Below, piece by piece: positions 51,296 through 59,274 of a stretch of DNA of 64,000 nucleotides. Position 1 is the first letter of the stretch; each line of letters starts with the position of its first letter. Source of the DNA: JAWPMT01 sp965227935 (GTDB taxonomy: Bacteria > Bacteroidota > Bacteroidia > Cytophagales > Cyclobacteriaceae). The DNA is taken from the NCBI GenBank assembly GCA_965227935.1, contig CBDDGS010000055.1, positions 558,001 through 622,000 of the forward strand. Reading direction: 5' to 3'. The position numbers were made by a program, and so were the translations under genes. A model generated the notes under the pieces. That model searched no databases and was not told where the DNA came from. It saw only the letters and a program-made list of their open reading frames with translations.

Positions 51296-51317
51296 TCCTG
51301 ATAGCTATTTCAAGCCG

Positions 51318-51325
51318 CAAAAATA
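51318..51325 (-). promoter_or_regulatory. Possible -7 promoter element for prfA
   Basis: On the minus strand this reads TATTTTTG, a match to the Bacteroidetes -7 consensus TAnnTTTG, 22 bp before the prfA ATG. The nearest TTG is 25 bp further upstream, slightly too far, so the assignment is tentative. Confidence 0.35.
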
Positions 51326-51337
51326 CTAAAGGCCCTC

Positions 51338-51940
51338 TTACTTCGAAGGACAACCGGGAAACTGACCAGATTTTAGTTCCTGGTAACGGAAGCACTGTAC
51401 CGTATGGTCATTGACCATACCCACGGCTTGCATGAAAGCATACATAATGGTACTGCCTACGAATTTGAAGCCTCTCTTCTTCAAGTCTTTGCTGAGCGTG
51501 TCGGATTGTGGGGTAGTCGCAGGGACGTCAGCAGATGACTCCCATTGATTGTGGATCACACTATGGTCGGTAAACGACCATACGTATTGGCAAAACGATC
51601 CAAATTCTTCCTGGACCCTGATGAAGCATTGGGCATTGTTGACAGTAGAGTGCACTTTGAGTCGATTGCGGACTATGCCAGAGTGTTCGAGCAGGTGCGC
51701 TAATTCCGATTCGTTCATAGCCGCCACCACCGGGACCTCAAACTGATGGAACGACTCTCTGTACGCCTCTCTCTTCGCAAGGATGGTGCTCCAGCTCAAA
51801 CCTGCCTGCGCTCCTTCCAGCGTGAGAAATTCAAACAGCTTCCGATCATCCGTGACCGGGACGCCCCATTCTTCGTCGTGATACTTAATGTAGGCCTCAC
51901 TCGTCGGTTTTGCCCACGCACATCGTGTTAGGTCTGCCAT
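51338..51940 (-). CDS. tag: DNA-3-methyladenine glycosylase I
   Basis: The 200-residue enzyme removes 3-methyladenine from DNA. Zinc ligands are visible as C7 (TRCAWA), H21 (YHDEEWG), H179 and C183 (NDHTVQC), and the catalytic Glu is E42 (LEGAQAGLSW). Family length is about 185-200. It precedes prfA on the same strand by about 40 bp. Confidence 0.95.
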   Translation of the reverse strand: MADLTRCAWAKPTSEAYIKYHDEEWGVPVTDDRKLFEFLTLEGAQAGLSWSTILAKREAYRESFHQFEVPVVAAMNESELAHLLEHSGIVRNRLKVHSTVNNAQCFIRVQEEFGSFCQYVWSFTDHSVIHNQWESSADVPATTPQSDTLSKDLKKRGFKFVGSTIMYAFMQAVGMVNDHTVQCFRYQELKSGQFPGCPSK

Positions 51941-52038
51941 AAAATAATTGTGCCCTCAAAGTAGTTAAGAAATGAGACTCCCATTGCCCATTCCCCATGA
52001 TGCAAGAAATCATATTTTTGTAGCCTCTCAAAGCATTG

Positions 52039-53127
52039 ATGATGCGGATAATCTTTGTGATCTGTTTTATAGCGTTTTTGCATGGTCTTTCGGCTCAAAG
52101 GAGCCCAAGACTGGAGGCAGAGCTAGCGCTCATTCAATTTGGCAACCCGGCGATTCCTGACAATATCACAGGCTCCAGGTCGGCGGTCATGATCTGCCAC
52201 CAGCAGTCACCGGTGGGAGAGGATTGGAAAAAACTAGCTGAAGAGATCCACGGTAGCCTTGTCCAGATGTCGATCGACCCGGTCGTGTATGTCAATGCAT
52301 TCGATTATTACGCCAGTCGCATCATCAGCCAACAATTCGAGGCCACCTTGAAGCAGCGGCAAATCACCAATCTCTTCGTCCTCACGGTCAAACCCGACTA
52401 TGAAGTCGAGCTCGTTTTGGTGCCCTACGCACAATTTATGGCACGGAAAGGCAATGCCCGTGGGTGGCGAGCAACCGGCACCGGTCCTGGAGGAGTTTTG
52501 TATCGGCTAGGTGTGGCGGTGAAGCAGGCACAGCTGCAGTCCTCAAACTTTCTGATCCTCACGCAACCCGAGTTTCTCGAGGATGTCAGCCTCTTCAAAG
52601 GAGATCGCCTCGCCAACTGGGCGGGTGCTATGCGACGACAGAAAGTTGGTCTGGTACTGATGGAAGAAATACAGATCCCCACTTCAGTGACCGGGAGCCA
52701 GCGCGAACTCATCGAGGCTTACAATGCAGACGTGCAGGTAGTCAACGTGCAATTGCAGGAGGCCTTCGAAGAATTCGAGTATGAGTGGCAACCGATCGTC
52801 TATAGGAATGACCAGGCTGCCATGGGAGACCGGATCCAGTACCTCGTTTTTATGCTTCATACAAGTGGTGAGCATATCCGAAAGATCCTGAACTATCCCA
52901 TTGAAAAAAATGAAACGGAGTACCTCTCAGTCACACCGGGCTTGTCAGCGGGTGATGTGACACTCAAGCGACTCGACGCAAATAGTCTGATGTATAAGGT
53001 ATATGTTCGGCGTACTCGATCGGAAGACGTATTCGTAGGTGAGGAGTGGGATGCCGATGACACAGCAGCACGAGCCCTTCGCAACTTCATTTTCACCTGG
53101 AAACGTCAGGTAGAAGGTACACGGTGA
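52039..53127 (+). CDS. Secreted protein of unknown function
   Basis: The 362-residue protein (starts at 52036 TTG, 52039 or 52042 ATG are all possible; a -7-like TATTTTTG is at 52013-52020) has a signal peptide (RIIFVICFIAFLHGLSAQ). The mature part is alpha/beta with no cysteine pattern of known type (AVMICHQQSPVGEDWKKLAE, LVLVPYAQFMARKGNARGW). It overlaps the NAT-like gene by 4 bp (GTGA), so the two are cotranscribed. No family recognised. Confidence 0.72.
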   Translation: MMRIIFVICFIAFLHGLSAQRSPRLEAELALIQFGNPAIPDNITGSRSAVMICHQQSPVGEDWKKLAEEIHGSLVQMSIDPVVYVNAFDYYASRIISQQFEATLKQRQITNLFVLTVKPDYEVELVLVPYAQFMARKGNARGWRATGTGPGGVLYRLGVAVKQAQLQSSNFLILTQPEFLEDVSLFKGDRLANWAGAMRRQKVGLVLMEEIQIPTSVTGSQRELIEAYNADVQVVNVQLQEAFEEFEYEWQPIVYRNDQAAMGDRIQYLVFMLHTSGEHIRKILNYPIEKNETEYLSVTPGLSAGDVTLKRLDANSLMYKVYVRRTRSEDVFVGEEWDADDTAARALRNFIFTWKRQVEGTR

Positions 53128-53900
53128 AAGAGTCGATGCTGGATATTGCCCTGTATCTACGGCGGCTGGACTCTAGCTGGAAGCGGCCCTCCATCGCTTA
53201 CTTAAAGGAATTGCAAAGGGCACACCAGCGAGCGATACCAATAGAGAACTTCGATATCTTCCTGGGAAACCGGCGGAGCTGGGATGTGGAGGCACTGTCC
53301 TCAAAGATCATTGGTGGATCGCGGGGAGGCCTGGGAATAGAACTCAACGCCATTTTTGGCGATCTGCTGACACAACTGGGATTTCGGTGCATGTATGTAG
53401 GGGCTTATCACAGCACCAAGGCGGGGGCCCAACCCAAACACATGGTGATAGTTGTCAATGTGGAGAATGGCCTGTGGTTGGTAGATGTAGGCAGCCGCCA
53501 GGAGCTCCTGGACCCTGTGGCTATTTCGGAGGCTCAGTTCACTTTGAATTTCTCCAGGTACGTAAGAACCAAACCCGAGCAGCAGGGATGGTGGTGCTTC
53601 CAGACCTCGAAGGATGCGGTCAGTTTTACCGACATTTACTATTTCAAGGTGAAAGAGAGCAAGCTCATCGAGTTTCTTCATCTCCATGACGAGCTTCAGA
53701 ATATTTATGAATCTCCAATGGCCGAGGAGAAAATCATCTCCAGGATTTCTGACACAGGTCGTATCACTTTGACGCCACAACACCTGAAAAGACTTCAAGG
53801 CGGCGAGGTACATATCGAGGAAACGATCCACAATGAGCAAGCCTTTGATGAGGCCCTCAGGCACGAATTCGGGATGAGCTGGCTCGAACTAATCCAGTAG
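53124..53900 (+). CDS. Arylamine N-acetyltransferase-like protein without catalytic cysteine
   Basis: The 258-residue protein has the NAT fold: PIENFDIFLGNRR (39-51) near the N-terminus, the catalytic-loop region GSRGGLGIELN (65-75), HMVIVV (H106) and WLVDVGSR (D121). In active NATs the loop is RGGxC(F/Y)E(L/H/Q)N with the nucleophilic Cys; here that position is Gly (G71) while His and Asp of the triad remain. It should not acetylate arylamines by the usual mechanism. It starts with GTG in a 4-bp overlap with the secreted protein gene and overlaps the next gene (opposite strand) by 12 bp. Confidence 0.8.
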   Translation: MKESMLDIALYLRRLDSSWKRPSIAYLKELQRAHQRAIPIENFDIFLGNRRSWDVEALSSKIIGGSRGGLGIELNAIFGDLLTQLGFRCMYVGAYHSTKAGAQPKHMVIVVNVENGLWLVDVGSRQELLDPVAISEAQFTLNFSRYVRTKPEQQGWWCFQTSKDAVSFTDIYYFKVKESKLIEFLHLHDELQNIYESPMAEEKIISRISDTGRITLTPQHLKRLQGGEVHIEETIHNEQAFDEALRHEFGMSWLELIQ

Positions 53901-54725
53901 ATAGGCTTGCAACTGACTCGCACTTTGACGGTAGAAGTCCGTGAGAAACGACTTCTGGTCAGCGACGTCCCACAATTCCTCGGCCGTCACCAGCCCACCG
54001 ATCCACTCTTCCGAAAACCAGCGGCCTGCTGTTAGCGGCTTCAATACTGATTCCTCCACGTGCGGCCAGGAATTAACATAGAAAAATGGCTGATCGAACC
54101 GCTCGTCACCGGGCGACATGCCCAGGGCAATGTAGCTGGAAGTCTCGGGGTCTCCCGAGTCCTTGAGCCTGACTGACAATGACTGATCAAAACGATGAGG
54201 ATACACCAGTACCTCTGACTCTACTTCAAAATCCCACTGCAGCGCATCCAGTACTTCGAAGGATGCAGCAAAATAACTGGTAAAAGCTCTGGTGATTTCA
54301 GATTCTTCGATATCAAAGCCCTTGGATCCAATTTTTGGGTAGTCTGGCAATTCGTAGGGTAGGTTACCACTGAATGAGGCCGTGGGTAATCCACTCTTAC
54401 CAGTATGCTCCTCCATCCACACCATCAGTTGGCCAAAATTCTTTCCCGCGATGGGAAACTCGTCGACGCTGCTTGCATCTTCGACATACACGTAGGCCCT
54501 CTCCAGGTGAAATCCCGCCCTCAGCGTACCATTGTCGGTGGTAATCCATTTGCTAACCAACGAACTATTGGATCGGCTCCATGACAAGGTCGCGTTTTCA
54601 TCAAAAGGAAGTGGTTCTAAAAAATGGCGTCCGACGGCTGCGACGGCCTGGATAGCCTGGTGGTATTGAATTCTTATTTCTCTAAGAGCTGCTAGATCTG
54701 AAGGCTTGATATCCTTCCAACGCAT
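53889..54725 (-). CDS. Hypothetical protein, 278 residues
   Basis: I do not recognise this protein. It starts MRWKDIKPSDLAAL and is mixed alpha/beta with repeated tryptophan-containing segments (WSRSNSSLVSKWI, WMEEHTGKSGLP, VNSWPHVEESVLKPL). No signal peptide, membrane helix or metal motif is seen. It overlaps the 3' end of the convergent NAT-like gene by 12 bp and is followed upstream by two TerB-like genes on the same strand, which may share its transcript. Confidence 0.65.
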   Translation of the reverse strand: MRWKDIKPSDLAALREIRIQYHQAIQAVAAVGRHFLEPLPFDENATLSWSRSNSSLVSKWITTDNGTLRAGFHLERAYVYVEDASSVDEFPIAGKNFGQLMVWMEEHTGKSGLPTASFSGNLPYELPDYPKIGSKGFDIEESEITRAFTSYFAASFEVLDALQWDFEVESEVLVYPHRFDQSLSVRLKDSGDPETSSYIALGMSPGDERFDQPFFYVNSWPHVEESVLKPLTAGRWFSEEWIGGLVTAEELWDVADQKSFLTDFYRQSASQLQAYLLD

Positions 54726-54794
54726 GTTTGAGGTTTCTGGTGTAATAGGTTGTTGGTATGGTGGTTCATCTTTCCCCTGAGGTAAGGGGAAATT

Positions 54795-55190
54795 CTACAT
54801 CTCAAACTTTTTCACTGCCTTGCGCAGGGCTTCGATATCCGCAGTGATCGAGGGATCACTGTAGATCCGACCTGCCAAAGTGGCGATCACTTTCTTTTTG
54901 AAGCCCAGCTTTTCTGCCAGTTCCTCGCAATACTTGATCTCACTCAGATAGACTTGATTGTCAATCTTCATGAGCTGCACGATGCTATACAAATATTGGA
55001 ACTTGTCCTCGTCAGTCATTGTGGAAACTGGAGGCAGGGGCTCAGGATTTTCAATCAAGGCGTCGACATCATCCGTACTTAGCCCGTTGGCTTTTGCCAA
55101 CATTTGAATGAGCTTCTTTTCTTCGCTGTCAAAGTCGCCATCGACATTGGCCAGGCCAATCAATACACTCAGCTGCGATCGTATACTCAT
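54795..55190 (-). CDS. TerB-like protein (first paralogue)
   Basis: The 131-residue all-helical protein has the TerB-type pattern: LSVLIGLANVDGDFDSEEKK (8-27) with the acidic D/E cluster that binds metal in TerB, and IVQLMKIDNQVYLSEIKYCE later on. It is a paralogue of the protein encoded at 55247-55666, 56 bp upstream. A role in tellurite resistance should not be assumed; the fold occurs in many signalling and stress settings. Confidence 0.8.
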   Translation of the reverse strand: MSIRSQLSVLIGLANVDGDFDSEEKKLIQMLAKANGLSTDDVDALIENPEPLPPVSTMTDEDKFQYLYSIVQLMKIDNQVYLSEIKYCEELAEKLGFKKKVIATLAGRIYSDPSITADIEALRKAVKKFEM

Positions 55191-55246
55191 GACTTTCTAT
55201 TAGGTTAGCTGCTTTCTTGAATGCTTCGTAGATAGTGGATGGGCTG

Positions 55247-55666
55247 CTAAACTTTGAGGTACTTGCGTGCTTCCTTCTTCAGGAGCTCCCTGTCGGATGT
55301 AATCGCGGGATCACCGTAGATTCTCGCTGACAATTTCTTCACGACTTTCTTGTCAAACCCTAGCTTCTGGGCCATCTCCTGGCAATAGCGGATTTCACTC
55401 AAGTAGACCTCATTGTCAATCTTCATCAGCTGGATGATATCGTATAAATATTCGAATCGCTCATCGAACGTTAATGCCTGGAATTCTATGTTGGGGACGG
55501 CTTCCTTGCTCAGTTCCTCCTCAATAATTCTATTCAATTCTTCCTCTTTCACAGAATGAGCTTTCCCGATACTCAAGATGAGTCCTCTTTCTACATTGGA
55601 AAAGTTCTGATCACTTAGCGCCAGGCGTACCAACATTCGCACATGAGCCTGAAAATTAGATTCCAT
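55247..55666 (-). CDS. TerB-like protein (second paralogue)
   Basis: The 139-residue protein is similar to its neighbour: MLVRLALSDQNFSNVERGLI, IIQLMKIDNEVYLSEIRYCQ and the C-terminal AQKLGFDKKVVKKLSARIYG. The two share the same helix order and the same IQLMKIDNxVYLSEIxYC block, so they derive from a tandem duplication. Its acidic metal-binding cluster is less complete (SDQNFSNVE in place of DGDFDSEE). Confidence 0.8.
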   Translation of the reverse strand: MESNFQAHVRMLVRLALSDQNFSNVERGLILSIGKAHSVKEEELNRIIEEELSKEAVPNIEFQALTFDERFEYLYDIIQLMKIDNEVYLSEIRYCQEMAQKLGFDKKVVKKLSARIYGDPAITSDRELLKKEARKYLKV

Positions 55667-55771
55667 GGAAATTAGATCGTGTGATTAAGTGACGGTTAAT
55701 ATAGGGAATATTCCAAGGAACATGCAACTAGATGATTCAAAGTTGGCCATCAAGTGACTGAACAGGAGCAA

Positions 55772-56533
55772 TTAATGCAAGTAGCTGCCAGCGTTAATAT
55801 CAAAAGTTGCCCCAGTGGCATGATCTACCATTCCACTGGCAATAAACGTGATCAAAGGGGCCAGGTCTTTCGGTTCTGTGAGCCGCTCAAGTGCCACATC
55901 GTCTTTCGCATGCTCCTCGCCATACATCTGCATAAACTCCTGCGCCATGTCTGTTCGCACAAATCCTGGTGCTACATTGAAGGCCTTTATGCCGTCTTTG
56001 CCGTAGGACCGAGCGATGGATCTGGTCAAAGAAACCAAACCAGCCTTAGAGGCCCCATACGCTATGTATTCTGCTGTTTCACCTCGATAGGCCGCCCTTG
56101 AGGAAATATTGATGATGCGGCCAGCCATTTTGCGTTCTATGAAGTGGGCAATGGCCTTGCGACAGAGAATTGCAGGCGAAGTAAGGTTGACCATCATCGT
56201 TTCATCCCAGACGGCCTGCCAGGACTCATCACTATCCTGAAGAGCACTTGGCTTCGCGATACCAGCATTATTCACCAACACCTCCAGACTGCCCATCTCC
56301 AGCACTACACGCTCGAAAAGCTTCATGGCGCCATCCGGTTCGGAAAGGTCCGCCTGAAACGCTTTTGATTCATTGCCCAACATATGGGCGAGGCTCTCTG
56401 CCTCGCGGACATTTTTATTGTAATGCACAGCGATCGACGCGCCAGCCTCGGCGAGCTTCGTGGAGATCGCCTTACCGATGCCACGACTCGCACCGGTCAC
56501 CAGGATATTCAAGCCCGACAAGTTGATGTACAT
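55772..56533 (-). CDS. Short-chain dehydrogenase/reductase (3-oxoacyl-ACP-reductase-like)
   Basis: The 253-residue protein has the classic SDR signature: NAD(P)-binding TGASRGIG (13-20), NNAG (88-91), catalytic Ser in INISSRAAYRG (S144/S145) and YxxxK at Y159/K163. It ends near GATFDINAGSYLH, as in FabG-like reductases. No partner gene shows a pathway, so the substrate is open. It is divergent from the GAF-domain gene. Confidence 0.87.
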   Translation of the reverse strand: MYINLSGLNILVTGASRGIGKAISTKLAEAGASIAVHYNKNVREAESLAHMLGNESKAFQADLSEPDGAMKLFERVVLEMGSLEVLVNNAGIAKPSALQDSDESWQAVWDETMMVNLTSPAILCRKAIAHFIERKMAGRIINISSRAAYRGETAEYIAYGASKAGLVSLTRSIARSYGKDGIKAFNVAPGFVRTDMAQEFMQMYGEEHAKDDVALERLTEPKDLAPLITFIASGMVDHATGATFDINAGSYLH

Positions 56534-56690
56534 AATTGAATCGTTGTGTAGTACTTCGGAACCGAAAATAAGTAAAGCCTGTTGAAATTGATCAGTATCT
56601 TAGGAAGATGTCGCCTACCAGCGTTTGAGAATTAAACAATTCACATCTCCGTTCGTAAGCATTTGTACTTTTTCTACTTATTAGGAGGAC

Positions 56691-59030
56691 ATGCAAAAGT
56701 TCGATTTTCCTTTCCAGACAAGTCTCAGCCTCAAAACCGTCATCGGGTATTGGGAGCTGCAACAATATTCAGACAATCCAATCCAGGCAGAATGTGCCAA
56801 GCGCCTGATCAAACAAGTGGATGAGAATCCAATCCTGCGCGAGGATGTCACCGATGCGTCCAAGCTTCAAGACCTGAAGCCGCTCATCGCCACGATTATG
56901 TCGGCGGTCGTAGCGCCTGCAGTGAGCAGCGACGAGCATGTGGCCATATTCTTCCCTTTCTCTTTTGACTACATCTACGCCACCACGCCATTTCAGAAGC
57001 TGGTGGAGGAAGCAGGGGGGTCACTCCGAGCGATGGCCAAACACCTCCGCGAAGAGGAAATGACGGCCATGAAGACGGTCGCGGCCTATCACTCGATCCT
57101 ACAGCAGTTCTACGGAGTAGATATCCCCAAGACGAAGAAGATGGTCCTCACCATGGGCCTAGAGAATGGCTTGGAAAGACATTTTGAATTGAGCCTTGAT
57201 CCACGCTTCTGTGAAATCAGACAGCATGGTGAATTGCCAGTGTTGTCCTCAGAAGACATAGACGACATCGTCCGCAATCCCGAGGACCTGGAACAGTGGC
57301 AGCGCCTACTTCCAACAGACAGATTCGAATTCACCGGATTTGTTATCTATCATTTCCAGGAAGCGACACGCGATGAGATCATGCGGCAGGTCAAGGATCG
57401 CCTGATGGTAGAAGAACTGGAAAAGTCAGACCTGTACACTTTTCTCACTTCGCAATTTCGCTCGTTGACAGGTGTGGCCGATCTCGAGTTGGGACTGTCG
57501 AGCTATCATACATTCAAGAAAAGCTACGAGGCATGTGGGACCGGGAGCACGAGCTTGTTTGTGGACGAAAGAAATGAGTTCCTCAAAACGTTCTACGAAC
57601 TCAGCAAAGATGTCCGCAATCAGGGGAATGGCATCATCATCTCGGATACGAAGAACAGCAAGTACTTCGACCCAAAGAAGCCCAGCAAATACTGCAGCGT
57701 AATTGTTGCGCCATTGTTTGCCGAGGGTGAATACATCGGTCACCTGGAGCTGGCCAGCGAGACTACGAAAATGGGTGCGGTCGAGTATGCAAAAATCTCG
57801 GAGCTGCTCCCGCTCTTTGCCAATACAATGATCAAGCGCATGAATGCCCTGGAGAATACTATTCAAGGGATCATCAAAGAGCACTACACCTCCATCCACC
57901 CGGCTGTGGAATGGAAGTTCATCGAAGCAGCGCAGAAGATCTACGACCAACAGGTAGATGGAAAAGCAGATATCCAGGAGGAGATCGTATTCCATGATGT
58001 CTACCCACTGTACGGGTCTACGGATATCCGCAATTCTTCCGTGGAAAGAAATAATGCGATTCGAGCGGACCTCATCGAGCAGCTGACCATCGCCAAAAAC
58101 GTGCTGCAATATGCAAAAGCACAAGTGGACCTCCCCATCATCGGTGAGGCCATCTACAGGATCAACAAACAGTTGAGTCGTCTAAAGAAGGGACTCCTAT
58201 CCGGGGACGAAAGTCAAATCGTGAATTTCCTGCATCGTGAGATCGAACCGATGATCAACGACCTCCAGCGTGACATCGAAGGCTTTAAATCCTACAGCGA
58301 AGAAAACTACTGGTCACACATCAACCGGGAGATTGGCATCGTCTATCGCAAACGAAAAGACTTCGAAGAAAGCGTGACGGCCATCAACGACATGGTATCC
58401 TCCTACCTGGAGGAAGAAGAAGTCAAATCGCAGGAGATTTTCCCGCACTATTTTGAGAAGTATAAAACCGATGGCGTGGAGTACAACGCCTACGTTGGCG
58501 ACGAGATTTCACATCATAAGCGGTTCAGTCATCTATATCTCAAAAATCTGCGCCTGTGGCAAATGCTGCTGACAGTGGAAATCGCACGTAAGACCAATGA
58601 GCTGAAGGAGGAATTGCCGATGCCTTTGGAGGCCGGTCATCTGATACTGGTGCATAGCCAGCCCCTGTCGGTTCGCTTCAGAATGGATGAGAAGCAGTTC
58701 GATGTCGACGGAGCGTACAACATCAGGTACGAAATCGTGAAGAAGCGCATCGACAAGGTGCATATCAAGGGAACCAATGAGCGACTGACCCAGCCCAATA
58801 CGGTTTCTATAGTCTATACGCACGAAGAAGATGCACGCGAGTATCTGGCGTACCTCGAGTACCTGAAACACCAGGGGCACATCGAGCCTCATTTCGAGCA
58901 ATTCGAACTTGAAGAGCTACAGGGTGTGAGCGGATTGAAAGCCTTCCGCGTGCGAGTAGACAAAGCGTCCAAAGGCCTGATGAAAGAGCTGGAGAAGATG
59001 AAAGTGACAAAGTCAATTTCGGCGAATTAG
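56691..59030 (+). CDS. Large GAF-domain protein without a recognised output domain
   Basis: The 779-residue protein has no signal peptide and no membrane helix. A GAF-like segment lies about residues 240-390 (TFLTSQFRSLTGVADLELGL, YFDPKKPSKYCSVIVAPLFA, EGEYIGHLELASE); the N-terminal 240 residues are helical and the C-terminal 300 residues include a long helical part and a mixed domain (YNIRYEIVKKRIDKVHIKG). No HisKA, HATPase, GGDEF or HTH is seen. An AGGAGG stretch (56683-56688) lies just 2 bp before the ATG, too close for a normal Shine-Dalgarno and perhaps fortuitous. It probably acts as a ligand-binding regulator. Confidence 0.8.
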   Translation: MQKFDFPFQTSLSLKTVIGYWELQQYSDNPIQAECAKRLIKQVDENPILREDVTDASKLQDLKPLIATIMSAVVAPAVSSDEHVAIFFPFSFDYIYATTPFQKLVEEAGGSLRAMAKHLREEEMTAMKTVAAYHSILQQFYGVDIPKTKKMVLTMGLENGLERHFELSLDPRFCEIRQHGELPVLSSEDIDDIVRNPEDLEQWQRLLPTDRFEFTGFVIYHFQEATRDEIMRQVKDRLMVEELEKSDLYTFLTSQFRSLTGVADLELGLSSYHTFKKSYEACGTGSTSLFVDERNEFLKTFYELSKDVRNQGNGIIISDTKNSKYFDPKKPSKYCSVIVAPLFAEGEYIGHLELASETTKMGAVEYAKISELLPLFANTMIKRMNALENTIQGIIKEHYTSIHPAVEWKFIEAAQKIYDQQVDGKADIQEEIVFHDVYPLYGSTDIRNSSVERNNAIRADLIEQLTIAKNVLQYAKAQVDLPIIGEAIYRINKQLSRLKKGLLSGDESQIVNFLHREIEPMINDLQRDIEGFKSYSEENYWSHINREIGIVYRKRKDFEESVTAINDMVSSYLEEEEVKSQEIFPHYFEKYKTDGVEYNAYVGDEISHHKRFSHLYLKNLRLWQMLLTVEIARKTNELKEELPMPLEAGHLILVHSQPLSVRFRMDEKQFDVDGAYNIRYEIVKKRIDKVHIKGTNERLTQPNTVSIVYTHEEDAREYLAYLEYLKHQGHIEPHFEQFELEELQGVSGLKAFRVRVDKASKGLMKELEKMKVTKSISAN

Positions 59031-59234
59031 TCACTTAAGTAAGATCTCGATCTCCACTCTTCGGTTATTGCGCCGTCCCTCCTCCGTTGAATTGTCATAT
59101 CGGGGCTGGGATTCTCCGTAGGACATCACTATCAGGAGGTCCTCTCGGACACCGATCGACCGCAAGTAGCTAGAGAAGCGGGTTGTACCAATAAGCCTCT
59201 GCCTGTCATTTAAATGATTTGCAGATTTCCAAAG
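59031..59234 (-). pseudogene. Remnant of an OmpA C-terminal domain
   Basis: Read on the minus strand, the bases directly after the GAF gene stop encode a continuous C-terminal OmpA-like tail: NHLNDRQRLIGTTRFSSYL ... YGESQPRYDNSTEEGRRNNR ... RVEIEILLK, ending at a stop (59031-59033). This is the end of the peptidoglycan-binding OmpA domain with the conserved NRRVEI. Upstream of about 59234 the similarity stops and no start codon gives a complete domain; the region then runs into the permease gene. It is best read as a truncated, decayed gene. Confidence 0.72.
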
Positions 59235-59274
59235 GCGACGCCTGCGGAATCTTCCTTCGGCAAGGTGCTGTGAT

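Noticed and set aside
53301..53864. 187-residue open frame opposite the NAT-like gene
   Set aside because: It is antisense to a NAT homologue and has no recognised motif.
54795..55666. Tellurite-resistance locus
   Set aside because: Two TerB-like folds occur without terC, terD or other ter genes, so tellurite resistance is not supported.
57426..58124. 232-residue open frame opposite the GAF-domain gene
   Set aside because: It is antisense to a gene with clear domain content; no signal peptide, motif or start context supports it.
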